64,000 bases of DNA from Ruegeria arenilitoris (GTDB lineage: Bacteria > Pseudomonadota > Alphaproteobacteria > Rhodobacterales > Rhodobacteraceae), in the NCBI RefSeq assembly GCF_042675705.1, contig NZ_JBHTJJ010000001.1. One strand, 5' to 3'. Below, piece by piece: positions 35,501 through 44,377 of the stretch. How positions within the stretch are numbered: the first letter of the stretch is position 1; every line of letters starts with the position of its first letter. Under the pieces are notes generated by a model. That model was given only the letters and a program-made list of their open reading frames with translations, searched no databases and was not told where the DNA came from. Made by a program: the position numbers and the translations under genes.

Positions 35501-36253
35501 ATGACCCTTTCTGCCACCAACACAACCGATGAAACCCCCAAGACGACATACAAACGCGTCATGTTGAAAATCTCGGGCGAGGCGCTGATGGGGGATCAGG
35601 GATTCGGGTTGCATCCCCCGACCGTTCAACGCATCGCGCAAGAGGTGAAGTCGGTTCATGATCTGGGCGTCGAGATCTGCATGGTCATCGGCGGCGGCAA
35701 CATCTTTCGCGGCCTGTCGGGCTCGGCCCAGGGGATGGAGCGGACGACGGCCGACTACATGGGCATGTTGGCCACGGTGATGAACGCGCTGGCGATGCAG
35801 TCCGCGCTTGAAGGGCTGGGCGTATTCACACGGGTGATCTCGGCCATCCGGATGGACGAGGTGTGCGAACCCTACATCCGCCGCCGCGCCGTGCGGCACC
35901 TTGAAAAGAAGCGGGTGTGCATTTTTGCGGCTGGAACCGGCAACCCGTACTTCACCACCGATACCGCCGCGACGCTGCGCGCCAACGAAATGGCCTGCGA
36001 GGCGATCTTCATGGGCAAGAACGGTGTCGACGGCGTGTATGACAAGGACCCCAAGATCCATGCCGATGCCGTCCGCTATGACTCGGTGACCTATGACGAC
36101 GTTCTCGCCAAGCGTTTGAAGGTCATGGATGCTTCGGCTATCGCTCTGGCGCGCGACAACAATCTGCCGCTGATCGTATTCGGGTTGGACGAGCCCGGCG
36201 GGTTCCGCGGAATTCTGGCAGGCGAGGGGACCTATACCAAGGTTCAAGGCTAG
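35501..36253 (+). CDS. pyrH: Uridylate kinase
   Basis: Phosphorylates UMP to UDP; hexameric. The 250-residue protein shows KRVMLKISGEALMGD at the N-terminus, CMVIGGGNIFRG, MERTTADYMGMLATVMNA, GTGNPYFTTDTAA (phosphate/acceptor site) and NGVDGVYDKDPK. Unlike the arrangement in most Proteobacteria, no frr (ribosome recycling factor) follows; a BCCT carrier lies 206 bp downstream. The residues 1-14 form a non-conserved extension. Start fixed by ATG at 35501 after GGAGCGCAAC. Confidence 0.96.
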   Translation: MTLSATNTTDETPKTTYKRVMLKISGEALMGDQGFGLHPPTVQRIAQEVKSVHDLGVEICMVIGGGNIFRGLSGSAQGMERTTADYMGMLATVMNALAMQSALEGLGVFTRVISAIRMDEVCEPYIRRRAVRHLEKKRVCIFAAGTGNPYFTTDTAATLRANEMACEAIFMGKNGVDGVYDKDPKIHADAVRYDSVTYDDVLAKRLKVMDASAIALARDNNLPLIVFGLDEPGGFRGILAGEGTYTKVQG

Positions 36254-36459
36254 CCAAAGGTCCGACCGAACAGCCCACATTAGTTTGCCTGGCGCCCGAC
36301 TCGGTTCGGACGTTAGGTAACCCAACGCCTTCCGGTCCGCTGAAAATGCTCGGTGTGACCGGTATGCGTGTCGCTTTTGCCCGCCGGAAAGTCTCTGGCG
36401 GCTGACCGAAAAAGCGATCTTTCCCTGATCAAAAGCGCATTAAAGTGAGAGGAGAGAGA

Positions 36460-38046
36460 ATGTCCGACAATTCAGATGCCGACTACGAGGTCGGCCAGGA
36501 CAATATCCAGGTCATGGGGCTGGATATTCACAATCCGGTTTTTGCCGTGTCTGGCCTGACCATCATCGCCTTCGTCTTCTTTTCGTTGGTTTTCCGCGAG
36601 CAGGCTGCCGATTTCTTCGGCTGGTTGCGCCCCGCGCTGACCAACCGGTTCGACTGGGTATTCATGCTTTCGGCCAACATCTTCGTCGTGTTTTCGTTGC
36701 TGCTGATCGTGACACCGCTGGGCAAGATCAGGTTGGGCGGCGACGATGCGAAACCGGACTACAGCTATGCGGGTTGGTTCTCGATGCTGTTCGCCGCTGG
36801 CATGGGGATCGGGCTTGTTTTCTGGGGCGTGGCCGAGCCGATCTCGCACTATGGCGCATCACTTGGCGGTGTCGCCGTGGGAGAGGACGGCCTGCGCACC
36901 GACTGGGCACCGTTGGGCGCCGGGCTGGAGGATCCCGACGCATCGCGGAAACTGGCGATGGCAGCCACGATTTTTCATTGGGGCATGCATCCCTGGGCGA
37001 TCTATGCGGTCGTTGCGCTGGCGTTGGCATTCTTCAGCTTCAATCGCGGGCTGCCCCTGACGATGCGTTCGGTCTTTTACCCGCTGTTCGGCGAGGCCAC
37101 TTGGGGCCCGCTGGGGCATGTCATCGATGTGCTTGCGGTCTTTGCGACCATCTTCGGCCTGGCGACCTCGCTTGGCCTGGGGGCGACACAGGCGCTGGCC
37201 GGTTTGAATTATCTGTTTGATGTTCCGGTGACGGACGGGATGAAAGTGCTGTTGATCGGCTTGATCACGGTCTTCGCCCTGATTTCTGTGATCGCCGGAC
37301 TGGACAAAGGGGTCAAACGCCTGTCTGAGGCCAACATGGTGCTGGCAGCCCTGCTTTTGTTGCTGGTCTTGATCGTGGGGCCGACCATGGTGATCCTGAC
37401 CGGGTTCTTCGACAGCATGATCGAATATGTCGTCGCGCTGCCGGGCCTGTCCAATTGGATCGGTCGCGAAGACACGAACTTCATGCAGGGCTGGACCACC
37501 TTCTACTGGGCGTGGTGGATCTCCTGGTCACCGTTCGTCGGCATGTTCATCGCACGTATCTCGCGCGGGCGCACGATCCGCGAGTTCGTGACCTGTGTCA
37601 TCCTGATCCCGACGCTGGTCGGCGCCCTTTGGATGAGCGTTTTCGGCGGAGCTGCTCTGGATCAGGTCATGTCCGGCAATGGGCAGGCTCTGACCGATGC
37701 GGCGCTGGAACTGAAGATGTTCAAGATGTTCGAGGCCTTCCCGATGGCTGGTCTGCTGTCGTTCGTCGGCATCGTTCTGGTGGTTGTGTTCTTCGTCACA
37801 AGCTCGGATTCGGGTTCGCTGGTGATCGATACCATCACGGCTGGCGGCAAGACCGATGCTCCGACGGCTCAGCGCGTATTTTGGTGCGTGCTGGAAGGGG
37901 CCATCGCGGTCGTACTGCTGCTGGGCGGTGGGCTCGGCGCATTGCAGGCCGCGGCCATTGCCACCGGCTTTCCCTTTGCGATCGTGTTGGTTTTGATGTG
38001 CGTGTCCATCTTCATCGGTCTGATGAACGAACGTCGACGCAACTGA
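36460..38046 (+). CDS. BCCT-family betaine/carnitine/choline-type transporter
   Basis: A 528-residue inner-membrane carrier with about twelve helices. Family signatures are AAGMGIGLVFWGVAEPISHY, FHWGMHPWAIYAVVALALAF and the binding-site helix TFYWAWWISWSPFVGMFIARISRGRTIREF, with the aromatic cluster that cages quaternary ammonium groups. Known members carry glycine betaine, choline, carnitine or DMSP, by sodium or proton coupling or by exchange. Substrate choice cannot be decided here. ATG at 36460 follows GAGGAGAGAG; an in-frame GTG at 36445 lies inside that ribosome site and is discounted. A strong terminator closes the unit. Confidence 0.93.
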   Translation: MSDNSDADYEVGQDNIQVMGLDIHNPVFAVSGLTIIAFVFFSLVFREQAADFFGWLRPALTNRFDWVFMLSANIFVVFSLLLIVTPLGKIRLGGDDAKPDYSYAGWFSMLFAAGMGIGLVFWGVAEPISHYGASLGGVAVGEDGLRTDWAPLGAGLEDPDASRKLAMAATIFHWGMHPWAIYAVVALALAFFSFNRGLPLTMRSVFYPLFGEATWGPLGHVIDVLAVFATIFGLATSLGLGATQALAGLNYLFDVPVTDGMKVLLIGLITVFALISVIAGLDKGVKRLSEANMVLAALLLLLVLIVGPTMVILTGFFDSMIEYVVALPGLSNWIGREDTNFMQGWTTFYWAWWISWSPFVGMFIARISRGRTIREFVTCVILIPTLVGALWMSVFGGAALDQVMSGNGQALTDAALELKMFKMFEAFPMAGLLSFVGIVLVVVFFVTSSDSGSLVIDTITAGGKTDAPTAQRVFWCVLEGAIAVVLLLGGGLGALQAAAIATGFPFAIVLVLMCVSIFIGLMNERRRN

Positions 38047-38066
38047 GCGTACCGCCACTGACAGAG

Positions 38067-38099
38067 GGCCCCGGTGACGTCACCGGGGCCTTTCTTTTC
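38067..38099 (+). terminator. Rho-independent terminator of the BCCT gene
   Basis: A perfect ten-pair stem GGCCCCGGTG / CACCGGGGCC with loop ACGT (the whole block is palindromic), followed by TTTCTTTT. It touches the stop codon of the convergent glyoxalase-fold gene. Confidence 0.9.
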
Positions 38100-38481
38100 A
38101 TTTCTGACTGCCTTCGAAGAAGCCGACCGAATTGCCGTCGGGATCGACCGCATAGAAGAACCGACCGGCCGGGATCTGGATCGGATCCGAGACAACCTGA
38201 CCCCTGGCAACCTTGACTCTGGCCATGATCTCTTCAGCCGTGCCCTCTGCCGCCAGATGAAGGGTCGGACCGGTACCATCTTTTGCTGGCTTTCCCGGGT
38301 ACAGATGCAAGGCCACGCCCGTTGCCGGGTCAGCGGGGCGGAACATGGCCATGGGGTTTGGGCCGGATGTGTCGACCGCAAGTTCTGCCCCCGTGGCGTG
38401 TGCATAGAATTGTACCGCCTTGTCCAAGTCGGAAACGGGCAGTTCGCCCCACACCAGAAAATCCTTTGGAAGATAACTCAT
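38098..38481 (-). CDS. VOC/glyoxalase-fold protein
   Basis: A 127-residue VOC-superfamily protein. The opening FLVWGELPVSDLDKAVQFYAHATG and the closing FFYAVDPDGNSVGFFEGSQK are standard beta-alpha-beta-beta-beta units. The PDGNxxGFFE segment carries the second-half metal-ligand Glu, but other metal ligands of glyoxalase I are not evident. A role in detoxification is possible but not shown. ATG at 38481 follows AGAGG; a longer frame to 38520 lacks a ribosome site. Confidence 0.8.
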   Translation of the reverse strand: MSYLPKDFLVWGELPVSDLDKAVQFYAHATGAELAVDTSGPNPMAMFRPADPATGVALHLYPGKPAKDGTGPTLHLAAEGTAEEIMARVKVARGQVVSDPIQIPAGRFFYAVDPDGNSVGFFEGSQK

Positions 38482-38738
38482 CTTTAACCTCTCTTGTCTT
38501 GAGTGCCGCGAGTTTGGCATGCGCTGATGACAGAAGCTGGCATCAGACGCCCGGCTTGACCGCGCGGGGTTGGCCAGGCTAACTGACGGCGTTTGGTCCC
38601 GTCATCCCCGTGCGGGCTGCCGAACTGCCACGGCGATACCCGCGGCTGGCTGGAAGACCTGCCATGTATCGGAGTTGTCCGGTGTCATGCGCGGGCGGAA
38701 CTTCGGAACATTGGGCATGACAACAGAAGGATTGTGCG

Positions 38739-39965
38739 ATGGGCACTCTGGATATCGATTTCGTTCGGGCGCAGTTTCCGGCTTTTTCCGAACCCAGCCT
38801 GAAAGGGCAGGCATTCTTTGAGAACGCGGGCGGCTCCTATACCTGCAAACCCGTTCTGGATCGGCTGACCCGCTTCTATACCCAGCGCAAGGTTCAGCCA
38901 TATGCGCCCTACGAGGCCAGCCGTCTGGCGGGCGAAGAGATGGACGAGGCACGTGCCCGGATGGCGGCTCTGTTGGGCGTGGACACCGACGAACTGAGCT
39001 TTGGCCCTTCGACCACGCAGAACACCTACGTACTGGCGCAGGCATTTCGGCAGTGGATGAAACCGGGTGAAGCGATCGTGGTGACCAACCAGGACCATGA
39101 AGCCAACTCGGGCCCCTGGCGGCGCCTCGCCGAGGACGGCATCGAGGTTCGCGAATGGGAAATCGACCCGGAAACCGGTTCGCTGAATCCGTCCGATCTG
39201 GAAAACCTGCTGGACGACAAGGTGCGGCTGGTCTGCTTTCCCCACTGTTCGAACGTGATCGCCGAGATCAACCCGGTCACCGAAATCACTGCGATCGCGC
39301 ATGCGGCCGGGGCATTTGTCTGCGTGGATGGTGTTTCCTACGCACCGCACGGCTTCCCGAACGTGGGGGACCTTGGGCCGGACATCTACCTGTTCTCTGC
39401 CTACAAGACCTACGGACCGCATCAGGGCTGCATGGTGATCCGGCGCACGCTGGGCGAGTTGCTGCCCAATCAGGGGCATTTCTTCAACGGAGACGTGCTG
39501 TACAAGCGGTTCACGCCGGCCGGACCGGACCATGCTCAGATTGCCGCCAGCGCCGGCATGGCCGACTATGTCGAACAACTCTGCGACCACCACGGCGGCC
39601 CATCCTCTGGGGCTTCTGCGCGTGGTGCGTTTGTCCACGACCTGATGCGTGCGCACGAAGTTGAGCTTCTGCAGCCGGTTCTGGACGCGCTCAAGGATCG
39701 CAACGCGGTGCGCCTGATCGGCCCGTCCGATGCCGAACGAAGGGCTCCGACCGTGGCCTTGGCCGTCAACCGCAACGCCGAAAGCGTGGCGGCTGATCTG
39801 TCCGAACACGGCATCATGGCCGGCGGTGGTGACTTCTATGCGGTTCGCCCGCTGACCGCCATGGGTGTCGATCTGGGGCAAGGTGTTCTACGGGTCAGTT
39901 TCACCCACTACACCTCGCGAAACGAGATCGACCAATTGCTCGAAGCATTTGACCGGGTTTTGTGA
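38739..39965 (+). CDS. Class-V aminotransferase (VC1184-type, no catalytic Cys)
   Basis: A 408-residue PLP enzyme of fold type I. The Schiff-base lysine is K223 in YLFSAYKTYGPHQG, and the cofactor Asp is D197 in AFVCVDGVS. FENAGGS and TTQNTYVLAQA form the substrate and phosphate sites. It aligns in outline with cysteine desulfurases (SufS) but the expected Cys-bearing loop is replaced by AGGGDFYAVRPLTAMG, so it should not act as a sulfur-mobilising desulfurase. The VC1184 subfamily has no proven reaction. ATG at 38739 follows AGAAGGA. No isc/suf gene is nearby. Confidence 0.85.
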   Translation: MGTLDIDFVRAQFPAFSEPSLKGQAFFENAGGSYTCKPVLDRLTRFYTQRKVQPYAPYEASRLAGEEMDEARARMAALLGVDTDELSFGPSTTQNTYVLAQAFRQWMKPGEAIVVTNQDHEANSGPWRRLAEDGIEVREWEIDPETGSLNPSDLENLLDDKVRLVCFPHCSNVIAEINPVTEITAIAHAAGAFVCVDGVSYAPHGFPNVGDLGPDIYLFSAYKTYGPHQGCMVIRRTLGELLPNQGHFFNGDVLYKRFTPAGPDHAQIAASAGMADYVEQLCDHHGGPSSGASARGAFVHDLMRAHEVELLQPVLDALKDRNAVRLIGPSDAERRAPTVALAVNRNAESVAADLSEHGIMAGGGDFYAVRPLTAMGVDLGQGVLRVSFTHYTSRNEIDQLLEAFDRVL

Positions 39966-39976
39966 TCCGGTAACAG

Positions 39977-40010
39977 TTCCGCCCCGTAGACATATGAAAA
40001 CGGGGCGGAA
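39977..40010 (+). promoter_or_regulatory. Perfect 11-bp hairpin against the phrB start codon
   Basis: TTCCGCCCCGT (39977-39987) and ACGGGGCGGAA (40000-40010) pair perfectly with a 12-base loop. The 3' arm contains the only Shine-Dalgarno-like purine stretch and the ATG follows directly at 40011, so the initiation region would be closed when this hairpin forms. It could also act as a terminator-like structure for the gene upstream, but it has no T run. Confidence 0.6.
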
Positions 40011-41435
40011 ATGGACAAAGAGCAGTCACCAATCATTTTGTGGTTCCGGCGTGATCTGCGCCTGACTGACCATCCGGCTTTGGCTGCGGCCGCGCAGACA
40101 GGCCGACCAGTGATTCCTGTTTTCCTGCGCGATCAGCTGGTCGATGACTTGGGCGCGGCTCCGAAATGGCGGCTGGGCCTCGGCCTTTCCGCATTGTCAG
40201 ACAGCCTCGAGCGCAAGGGCAGCAAGCTGATCCTGCGAAGCGGCCCGGCGCTGGCCGCGCTTGAAGACCTGATACGGGAAACGGGGGCAACTGACGTCTA
40301 TTGGTCGCGGGCCTATGATCCCGAATCCATCGGGCGTGACACTCAGATAAAGGCTGCGTTGTCCGCGCAGGGCGTAACCGCCAAGTCCTTTGCCGGGCAT
40401 CTTTTGTTCGAGCCATGGACGGTCGCCACACAGGCGGGTCAGCCGTTTCGTGTTTTTACGCCCATGTGGCGGGCTGTGCGCGGGAGAGAGGTTGATGCTC
40501 CCAAGCCGGCACCGTCGCGGATCGCGGCACCCCGATCATGGCCGCAGTCGGACGTGCTTGAGGCCTGGAACCTTGGCGCGGATATGCGTCGTGGCGCAGC
40601 GGTCGTGCGGGCTCATGTCGAACCGGGCGAGGCCGCCGCATTTGCGCAGCTGGACGAATTTACGGAACGGCTCGACGCGTATCCCGCAAAACGGGACGAT
40701 CTGGGCGATGACGGCACGTCGGGACTATCCGAGTACCTTTCGTTGGGCGAGATCAGCCCGGCAACCATCTGGCACCGGGTCCAGAGCGCAGGGTTTTCCG
40801 GTTCGTCCGGGGCCGAAGGCTTCTTGCGCCAACTCGTTTGGCGCGAGTTCGCATATCACCTGATGTACCACACACCGCATCTACTGAGCGCAAACTGGAA
40901 GCCGGAATGGGATGCGTTTCCGTGGAACACCGACACCGACACCCCCGAAGTTCGAGCCTGGACGATGGCGCGAACAGGAATACCGGTGATAGATGCGGGC
41001 CTGCGGCAGATGTATGTCACCGGGCGGATGCACAACCGCGTCCGCATGATCGTTGCCAGCTATCTGACCAAGCACCTGATGACGGACTGGAAGGTCGGCA
41101 TGGATTGGTTTGCGGACTGTCTGGTCGATTGGGATCCGGCAGCGAATGCCATGGGTTGGCAGTGGGTTGCGGGGTCGGGGCCGGATGCCTCGCCGTTCTT
41201 TCGTATCTTCAACCCGCAGACCCAAGCCGAGAAGTTTGACCCGACGGGCGCCTATGTGCGCCGATGGCTGGCCGAAGGACAAAAGAACCCGCCCGAGACG
41301 GCGCTTGCCTATTTCGATGCGGTGCCGGTGTCATGGGGACTGTCTCCGACGGATGCCTATCCTGATCCGGTCGTTGATCTGAAGGTTGGGCGACAGCGGG
41401 CGCTTGCCGCCTACGAAGGTCGAAAACACCAGTAA
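40011..41435 (+). CDS. phrB: Deoxyribodipyrimidine photolyase (class I CPD)
   Basis: Light-driven repair of cyclobutane pyrimidine dimers using FADH- and an antenna chromophore. The 474-residue length fits class I enzymes. The N-terminal Rossmann domain begins ILWFRRDLRLTDHPAL. The FAD domain contains WREFAYHLMYHTPHL, GRMHNRVRMIVASYLTKHLMTDW and DWDPAANAMGWQWVAGSG, with the photolyase-type residues of the FAD pocket and tryptophans for electron transfer. It opens a run of co-oriented genes ending with mscS. Translation may be limited by a hairpin before its ATG. Confidence 0.95.
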   Translation: MDKEQSPIILWFRRDLRLTDHPALAAAAQTGRPVIPVFLRDQLVDDLGAAPKWRLGLGLSALSDSLERKGSKLILRSGPALAALEDLIRETGATDVYWSRAYDPESIGRDTQIKAALSAQGVTAKSFAGHLLFEPWTVATQAGQPFRVFTPMWRAVRGREVDAPKPAPSRIAAPRSWPQSDVLEAWNLGADMRRGAAVVRAHVEPGEAAAFAQLDEFTERLDAYPAKRDDLGDDGTSGLSEYLSLGEISPATIWHRVQSAGFSGSSGAEGFLRQLVWREFAYHLMYHTPHLLSANWKPEWDAFPWNTDTDTPEVRAWTMARTGIPVIDAGLRQMYVTGRMHNRVRMIVASYLTKHLMTDWKVGMDWFADCLVDWDPAANAMGWQWVAGSGPDASPFFRIFNPQTQAEKFDPTGAYVRRWLAEGQKNPPETALAYFDAVPVSWGLSPTDAYPDPVVDLKVGRQRALAAYEGRKHQ

Positions 41436-41504
41436 GGAATTGAAAACTTGCCAGAAACGGAATCCCGTCCTAGCCTGCTCCGACCACCGCACAGGGGAGA
41501 GCGG

Positions 41505-42713
41505 ATGATCCTGACGACGACAGAGGGGCAAAAAAACCTGCCCAGATATTTTTCGCAGGTCTTCAAGATGCTGCAGCGAATGGAATCCGGACGGCTGGAC
41601 ATCGCGTTGCCGGACGGGCGCGTGTTTCGCAACGAAGGTGCCAAACCCGGACCTGTCGCCCGCGTCGATATTCACGACCCGGATGTGTTCGCCCGGTTGA
41701 TCCGTGAAGGCGAGCTCGGCTTTTCCGACGCCTACCTTGAGGGTGGGTGGAGCACACCAGACCTGCGCGCCTTCATGGATCTTGTCCATCTGGGCACTGA
41801 GACGGTGTATGATGATTTCACTGGCAAATTCTTGGTTCAGGCTTACGAACGCCTGCGGTTCTGGCTGCACCGGAACAACCGAAAACAGGCCAAAAAGAAC
41901 ATTTCGTACCACTATGATCTGGGCAATGATTTCTACAGCCTGTGGCTGGACGAGACGATGACCTACTCCAGCGCGCTGTTCGAAACTGGCCAGGAAAGCT
42001 TGGAAAAGGCTCAGACGGCCAAATATGCCAGCCTGGTCGACGAGATGGGAGCAAAGCCGGGCGACCACATCCTTGAAATTGGCTGCGGTTGGGGTGGTTT
42101 TGCCGAATACGCCGCCAAGGAAAGAGACCTGAGGGTCACCGGCCTGACCATCAGTCAGGAGCAGTTGAAGTATGCGACGCAACGCATAGAAAAAGCTGGA
42201 CTTTCCGACAAGGTGACCTTCAAGCTGCAGGACTATCGCGACGAGCGTGGGCAGTATGACGGCATTGCGTCGATCGAGATGTTCGAGGCCGTTGGGCAAA
42301 AGTACTGGCCGGTCTATTTTCAAACGGTCCGCGACCGGCTGAAGCCCGGCGCACGGGCCACGCTTCAGATCATCACAGTGGCCGACCGCCGCTGGGACGT
42401 TTACAAAAACGGCGTTGATTTTATTCAGAAATACATCTTTCCGGGCGGCATGTTGCCAGCCCCGACGGTGCTGAGGCAGGAAATCCAGCAGGCCGGTCTG
42501 GATGTGGTCAAGTCGAAGGAGTTTGGCCCAAGCTATGACCTGACCTTGCGGCGCTGGTACGACACGTTCAACGACAAATGGGACCAGGTGGCTGCGATGG
42601 GCTTTGATGAGCGTTTCCGCCGCATGTGGAATTATTATTTGACCGCCTGCGGCGCAGCCTTTGACACGGGCAATTGCGATGTGACACAGATCACCGTAGC
42701 AAAACCCAACTAA
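41505..42713 (+). CDS. cfa: Cyclopropane-fatty-acyl-phospholipid synthase
   Basis: Methylenates cis double bonds of membrane lipids with S-adenosylmethionine. The 402 residues include the N-terminal lipid-sensing domain and the methyltransferase core: HYDLGNDFYSLWLDETMTYSSALF, ILEIGCGWGGFAEYAA (SAM motif I), GLTISQEQLKYA, IEMFEAVGQKYWPVYF and FIQKYIFPGGMLP. ATG at 41505 after GGGGAGA is preferred to a TTG at 41448 that would add 19 residues. It starts 69 bp after the photolyase stop and precedes trgA by 17 bp. Confidence 0.94.
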   Translation: MILTTTEGQKNLPRYFSQVFKMLQRMESGRLDIALPDGRVFRNEGAKPGPVARVDIHDPDVFARLIREGELGFSDAYLEGGWSTPDLRAFMDLVHLGTETVYDDFTGKFLVQAYERLRFWLHRNNRKQAKKNISYHYDLGNDFYSLWLDETMTYSSALFETGQESLEKAQTAKYASLVDEMGAKPGDHILEIGCGWGGFAEYAAKERDLRVTGLTISQEQLKYATQRIEKAGLSDKVTFKLQDYRDERGQYDGIASIEMFEAVGQKYWPVYFQTVRDRLKPGARATLQIITVADRRWDVYKNGVDFIQKYIFPGGMLPAPTVLRQEIQQAGLDVVKSKEFGPSYDLTLRRWYDTFNDKWDQVAAMGFDERFRRMWNYYLTACGAAFDTGNCDVTQITVAKPN

Positions 42714-42730
42714 CACACGGAAATACCGGA

Positions 42731-43171
42731 ATGCCGACAGCCTCACGTCTTGTTGCCGCGCTCAGTCTTATGGTGGTGGCTTTCCTTGTGTCCGGCATGA
42801 TCATCGACAACGGCGAAGAGGGAAAGGACTACGGCTACTTTACCTATGTGAACCTGGTTCTTGGTTTTTTGTGTGGTTGGGTCATCATGGGCAAACGGGC
42901 AGGCCGCGGCTGGACTGCAGCCGTGAACAATGGCCTGACCGGAGTGGTTTCTCTGGTGTTTTGGGGCCTGTTCGTCCAGGGCACGTACGAGATGTTCCGG
43001 CTTGCGATGCGTCACCGCTATGACGGGCCATTCGAGGCATTGCTGGCCATTTTCCAGATCGGTGTGGATTTCGGCAAGCAACTGATCTCGCCCGAGATCA
43101 TCGCGACCTTGGCGATTGGTGCGCTGCTGTCCGGCCTGTTTACCGAAGGCGCCTCGCGGCGCTGGAACTGA
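42731..43171 (+). CDS. trgA: TrgA-family membrane protein
   Basis: A 146-residue protein with four predicted helices (about residues 5-25, 38-55, 65-90, 118-138). Order, size and neighbours (trgB and cysK downstream) match the trgA-trgB-cysK tellurite-resistance locus of Rhodobacter sphaeroides, which is the main basis of the name. Family conserved features include GEEGKDYGYFTYVNLVLG and NNGLTGVVSLVFW. How TrgA contributes to resistance is unknown. ATG at 42731 follows a CCGGA site; a longer frame to 42674 lies inside cfa. Confidence 0.8.
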   Translation: MPTASRLVAALSLMVVAFLVSGMIIDNGEEGKDYGYFTYVNLVLGFLCGWVIMGKRAGRGWTAAVNNGLTGVVSLVFWGLFVQGTYEMFRLAMRHRYDGPFEALLAIFQIGVDFGKQLISPEIIATLAIGALLSGLFTEGASRRWN

Positions 43172-43192
43172 CGCCCTAGTCACGAGCCTACG

Positions 43193-44308
43193 ATGACCAA
43201 TCTGTTTTTCTACGGCACATTGCGGTATTTGCCGCTGCTTGAACTTGTTTTGGGTCGCTCGGGACAGGATCTTGCGGCCGAGCCGGCGATGCTGCCGGAC
43301 CATGCGGTTCACGCGGTGCAGGACCAGGCCTTTCCGATGATCCTTGAGGCGCCCGGCGCAGCGGCACGGGGTATCTTGGTGCAGAACCTAACTGCGCAAG
43401 ACATCGAACGGTTGGCCTTCTACGAAGGTGGGTTCGACTATGACCTGCACGTCAAAGAGGTCGTCCTTGAGAGCGGACCGAGCGTTTCCGCCCAAGTCTT
43501 CTTTCCCGCTCCCGGGTTATGGACGCCGGCCGATCCCTGGTCGTTGGAACAGTGGGTGTCCGAGTGGGGCGCGATGACCCTTTTGGCTGCGGATGAGGTC
43601 ATGGGGTATTTCGGCAAGGTCGATGCCTCTCGGATCGCGCGCAGCTTTCCAGCCATTCGCACCCGGGCCTGGGCCAAGCTTGCGGCCCAGCAACGGAGAA
43701 CCGGGGATGGTCGCAGTGTCCGCGATGATGTGATCGTGCACCGCCACACGCGCGTATACATCGACTATTTCGGGATGGAAGAAATCGAACTGCAGCACCG
43801 CCGATACGATGGGTCGATGGGGCCGGTTCTCAATCGGAATGGTTTGATGCAGGGTGCGGCGGTCGTGGTGCTGCCGTATGATCCCCTGCGCGATACGGTC
43901 CTTTTGGTTGAGCAGTTCCGAACCCCGGTATTCCTGATCGACGACCCCGAACCGTGGATGTGGGAACCGGTCGCCGGCATGATCGATCCCGGAGAAACCC
44001 CTGAACAGGCGGCCCACCGGGAAGCCATGGAGGAGGCGCAGGTGTCGTTCTCGCGGCTCGAATATGCAGGCGGTGCCTATTCTTCGAGCGGATCGTCCAC
44101 TGAATACATCCACCTTTATGTTGGGATTGGAGACCTGACCGCCTCGATCAACAATGGTGGCTTAGCAACCGAGGGGGAGGACATTCGCAGCAGGATTCTG
44201 CCGTATGCCGAATTCATGGATATGGTTGACCGGCATGTCTTCAAGGACCTTCCTCTATTGTCCTTGGCGCATTGGTTGGCACGCAACCGCGATCGGTTGC
44301 GGGGATGA
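43193..44308 (+). CDS. trgB: TrgB: gamma-glutamylcyclotransferase-like plus NUDIX fusion
   Basis: A 371-residue two-domain protein. The N-terminal 125 residues are a GGCT/AIG2-like domain beginning LFFYGTLRYLPLLELVLG with the glutamate/aromatic pocket of that fold. The C-terminal domain is an ADP-ribose-pyrophosphatase-type NUDIX hydrolase; its box GMIDPGETPEQAAHREAMEEAQV fits G-x5-E-x7-RE-x2-EE-x-x-V with the usual box Gly replaced by Gln. The fusion and its place between trgA and cysK identify the TrgB of the Rhodobacter tellurite locus. Roles suggested in that system are indirect. The start ATG is 22 nt after the trgA stop. Confidence 0.85.
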   Translation: MTNLFFYGTLRYLPLLELVLGRSGQDLAAEPAMLPDHAVHAVQDQAFPMILEAPGAAARGILVQNLTAQDIERLAFYEGGFDYDLHVKEVVLESGPSVSAQVFFPAPGLWTPADPWSLEQWVSEWGAMTLLAADEVMGYFGKVDASRIARSFPAIRTRAWAKLAAQQRRTGDGRSVRDDVIVHRHTRVYIDYFGMEEIELQHRRYDGSMGPVLNRNGLMQGAAVVVLPYDPLRDTVLLVEQFRTPVFLIDDPEPWMWEPVAGMIDPGETPEQAAHREAMEEAQVSFSRLEYAGGAYSSSGSSTEYIHLYVGIGDLTASINNGGLATEGEDIRSRILPYAEFMDMVDRHVFKDLPLLSLAHWLARNRDRLRG

Positions 44309-44377
44309 CTATCCCGCCTTGTGGTCGGCGCAGGGCACCTGTACATCTGCGAAAACGCCAATTTACAAGAGGGTGCC

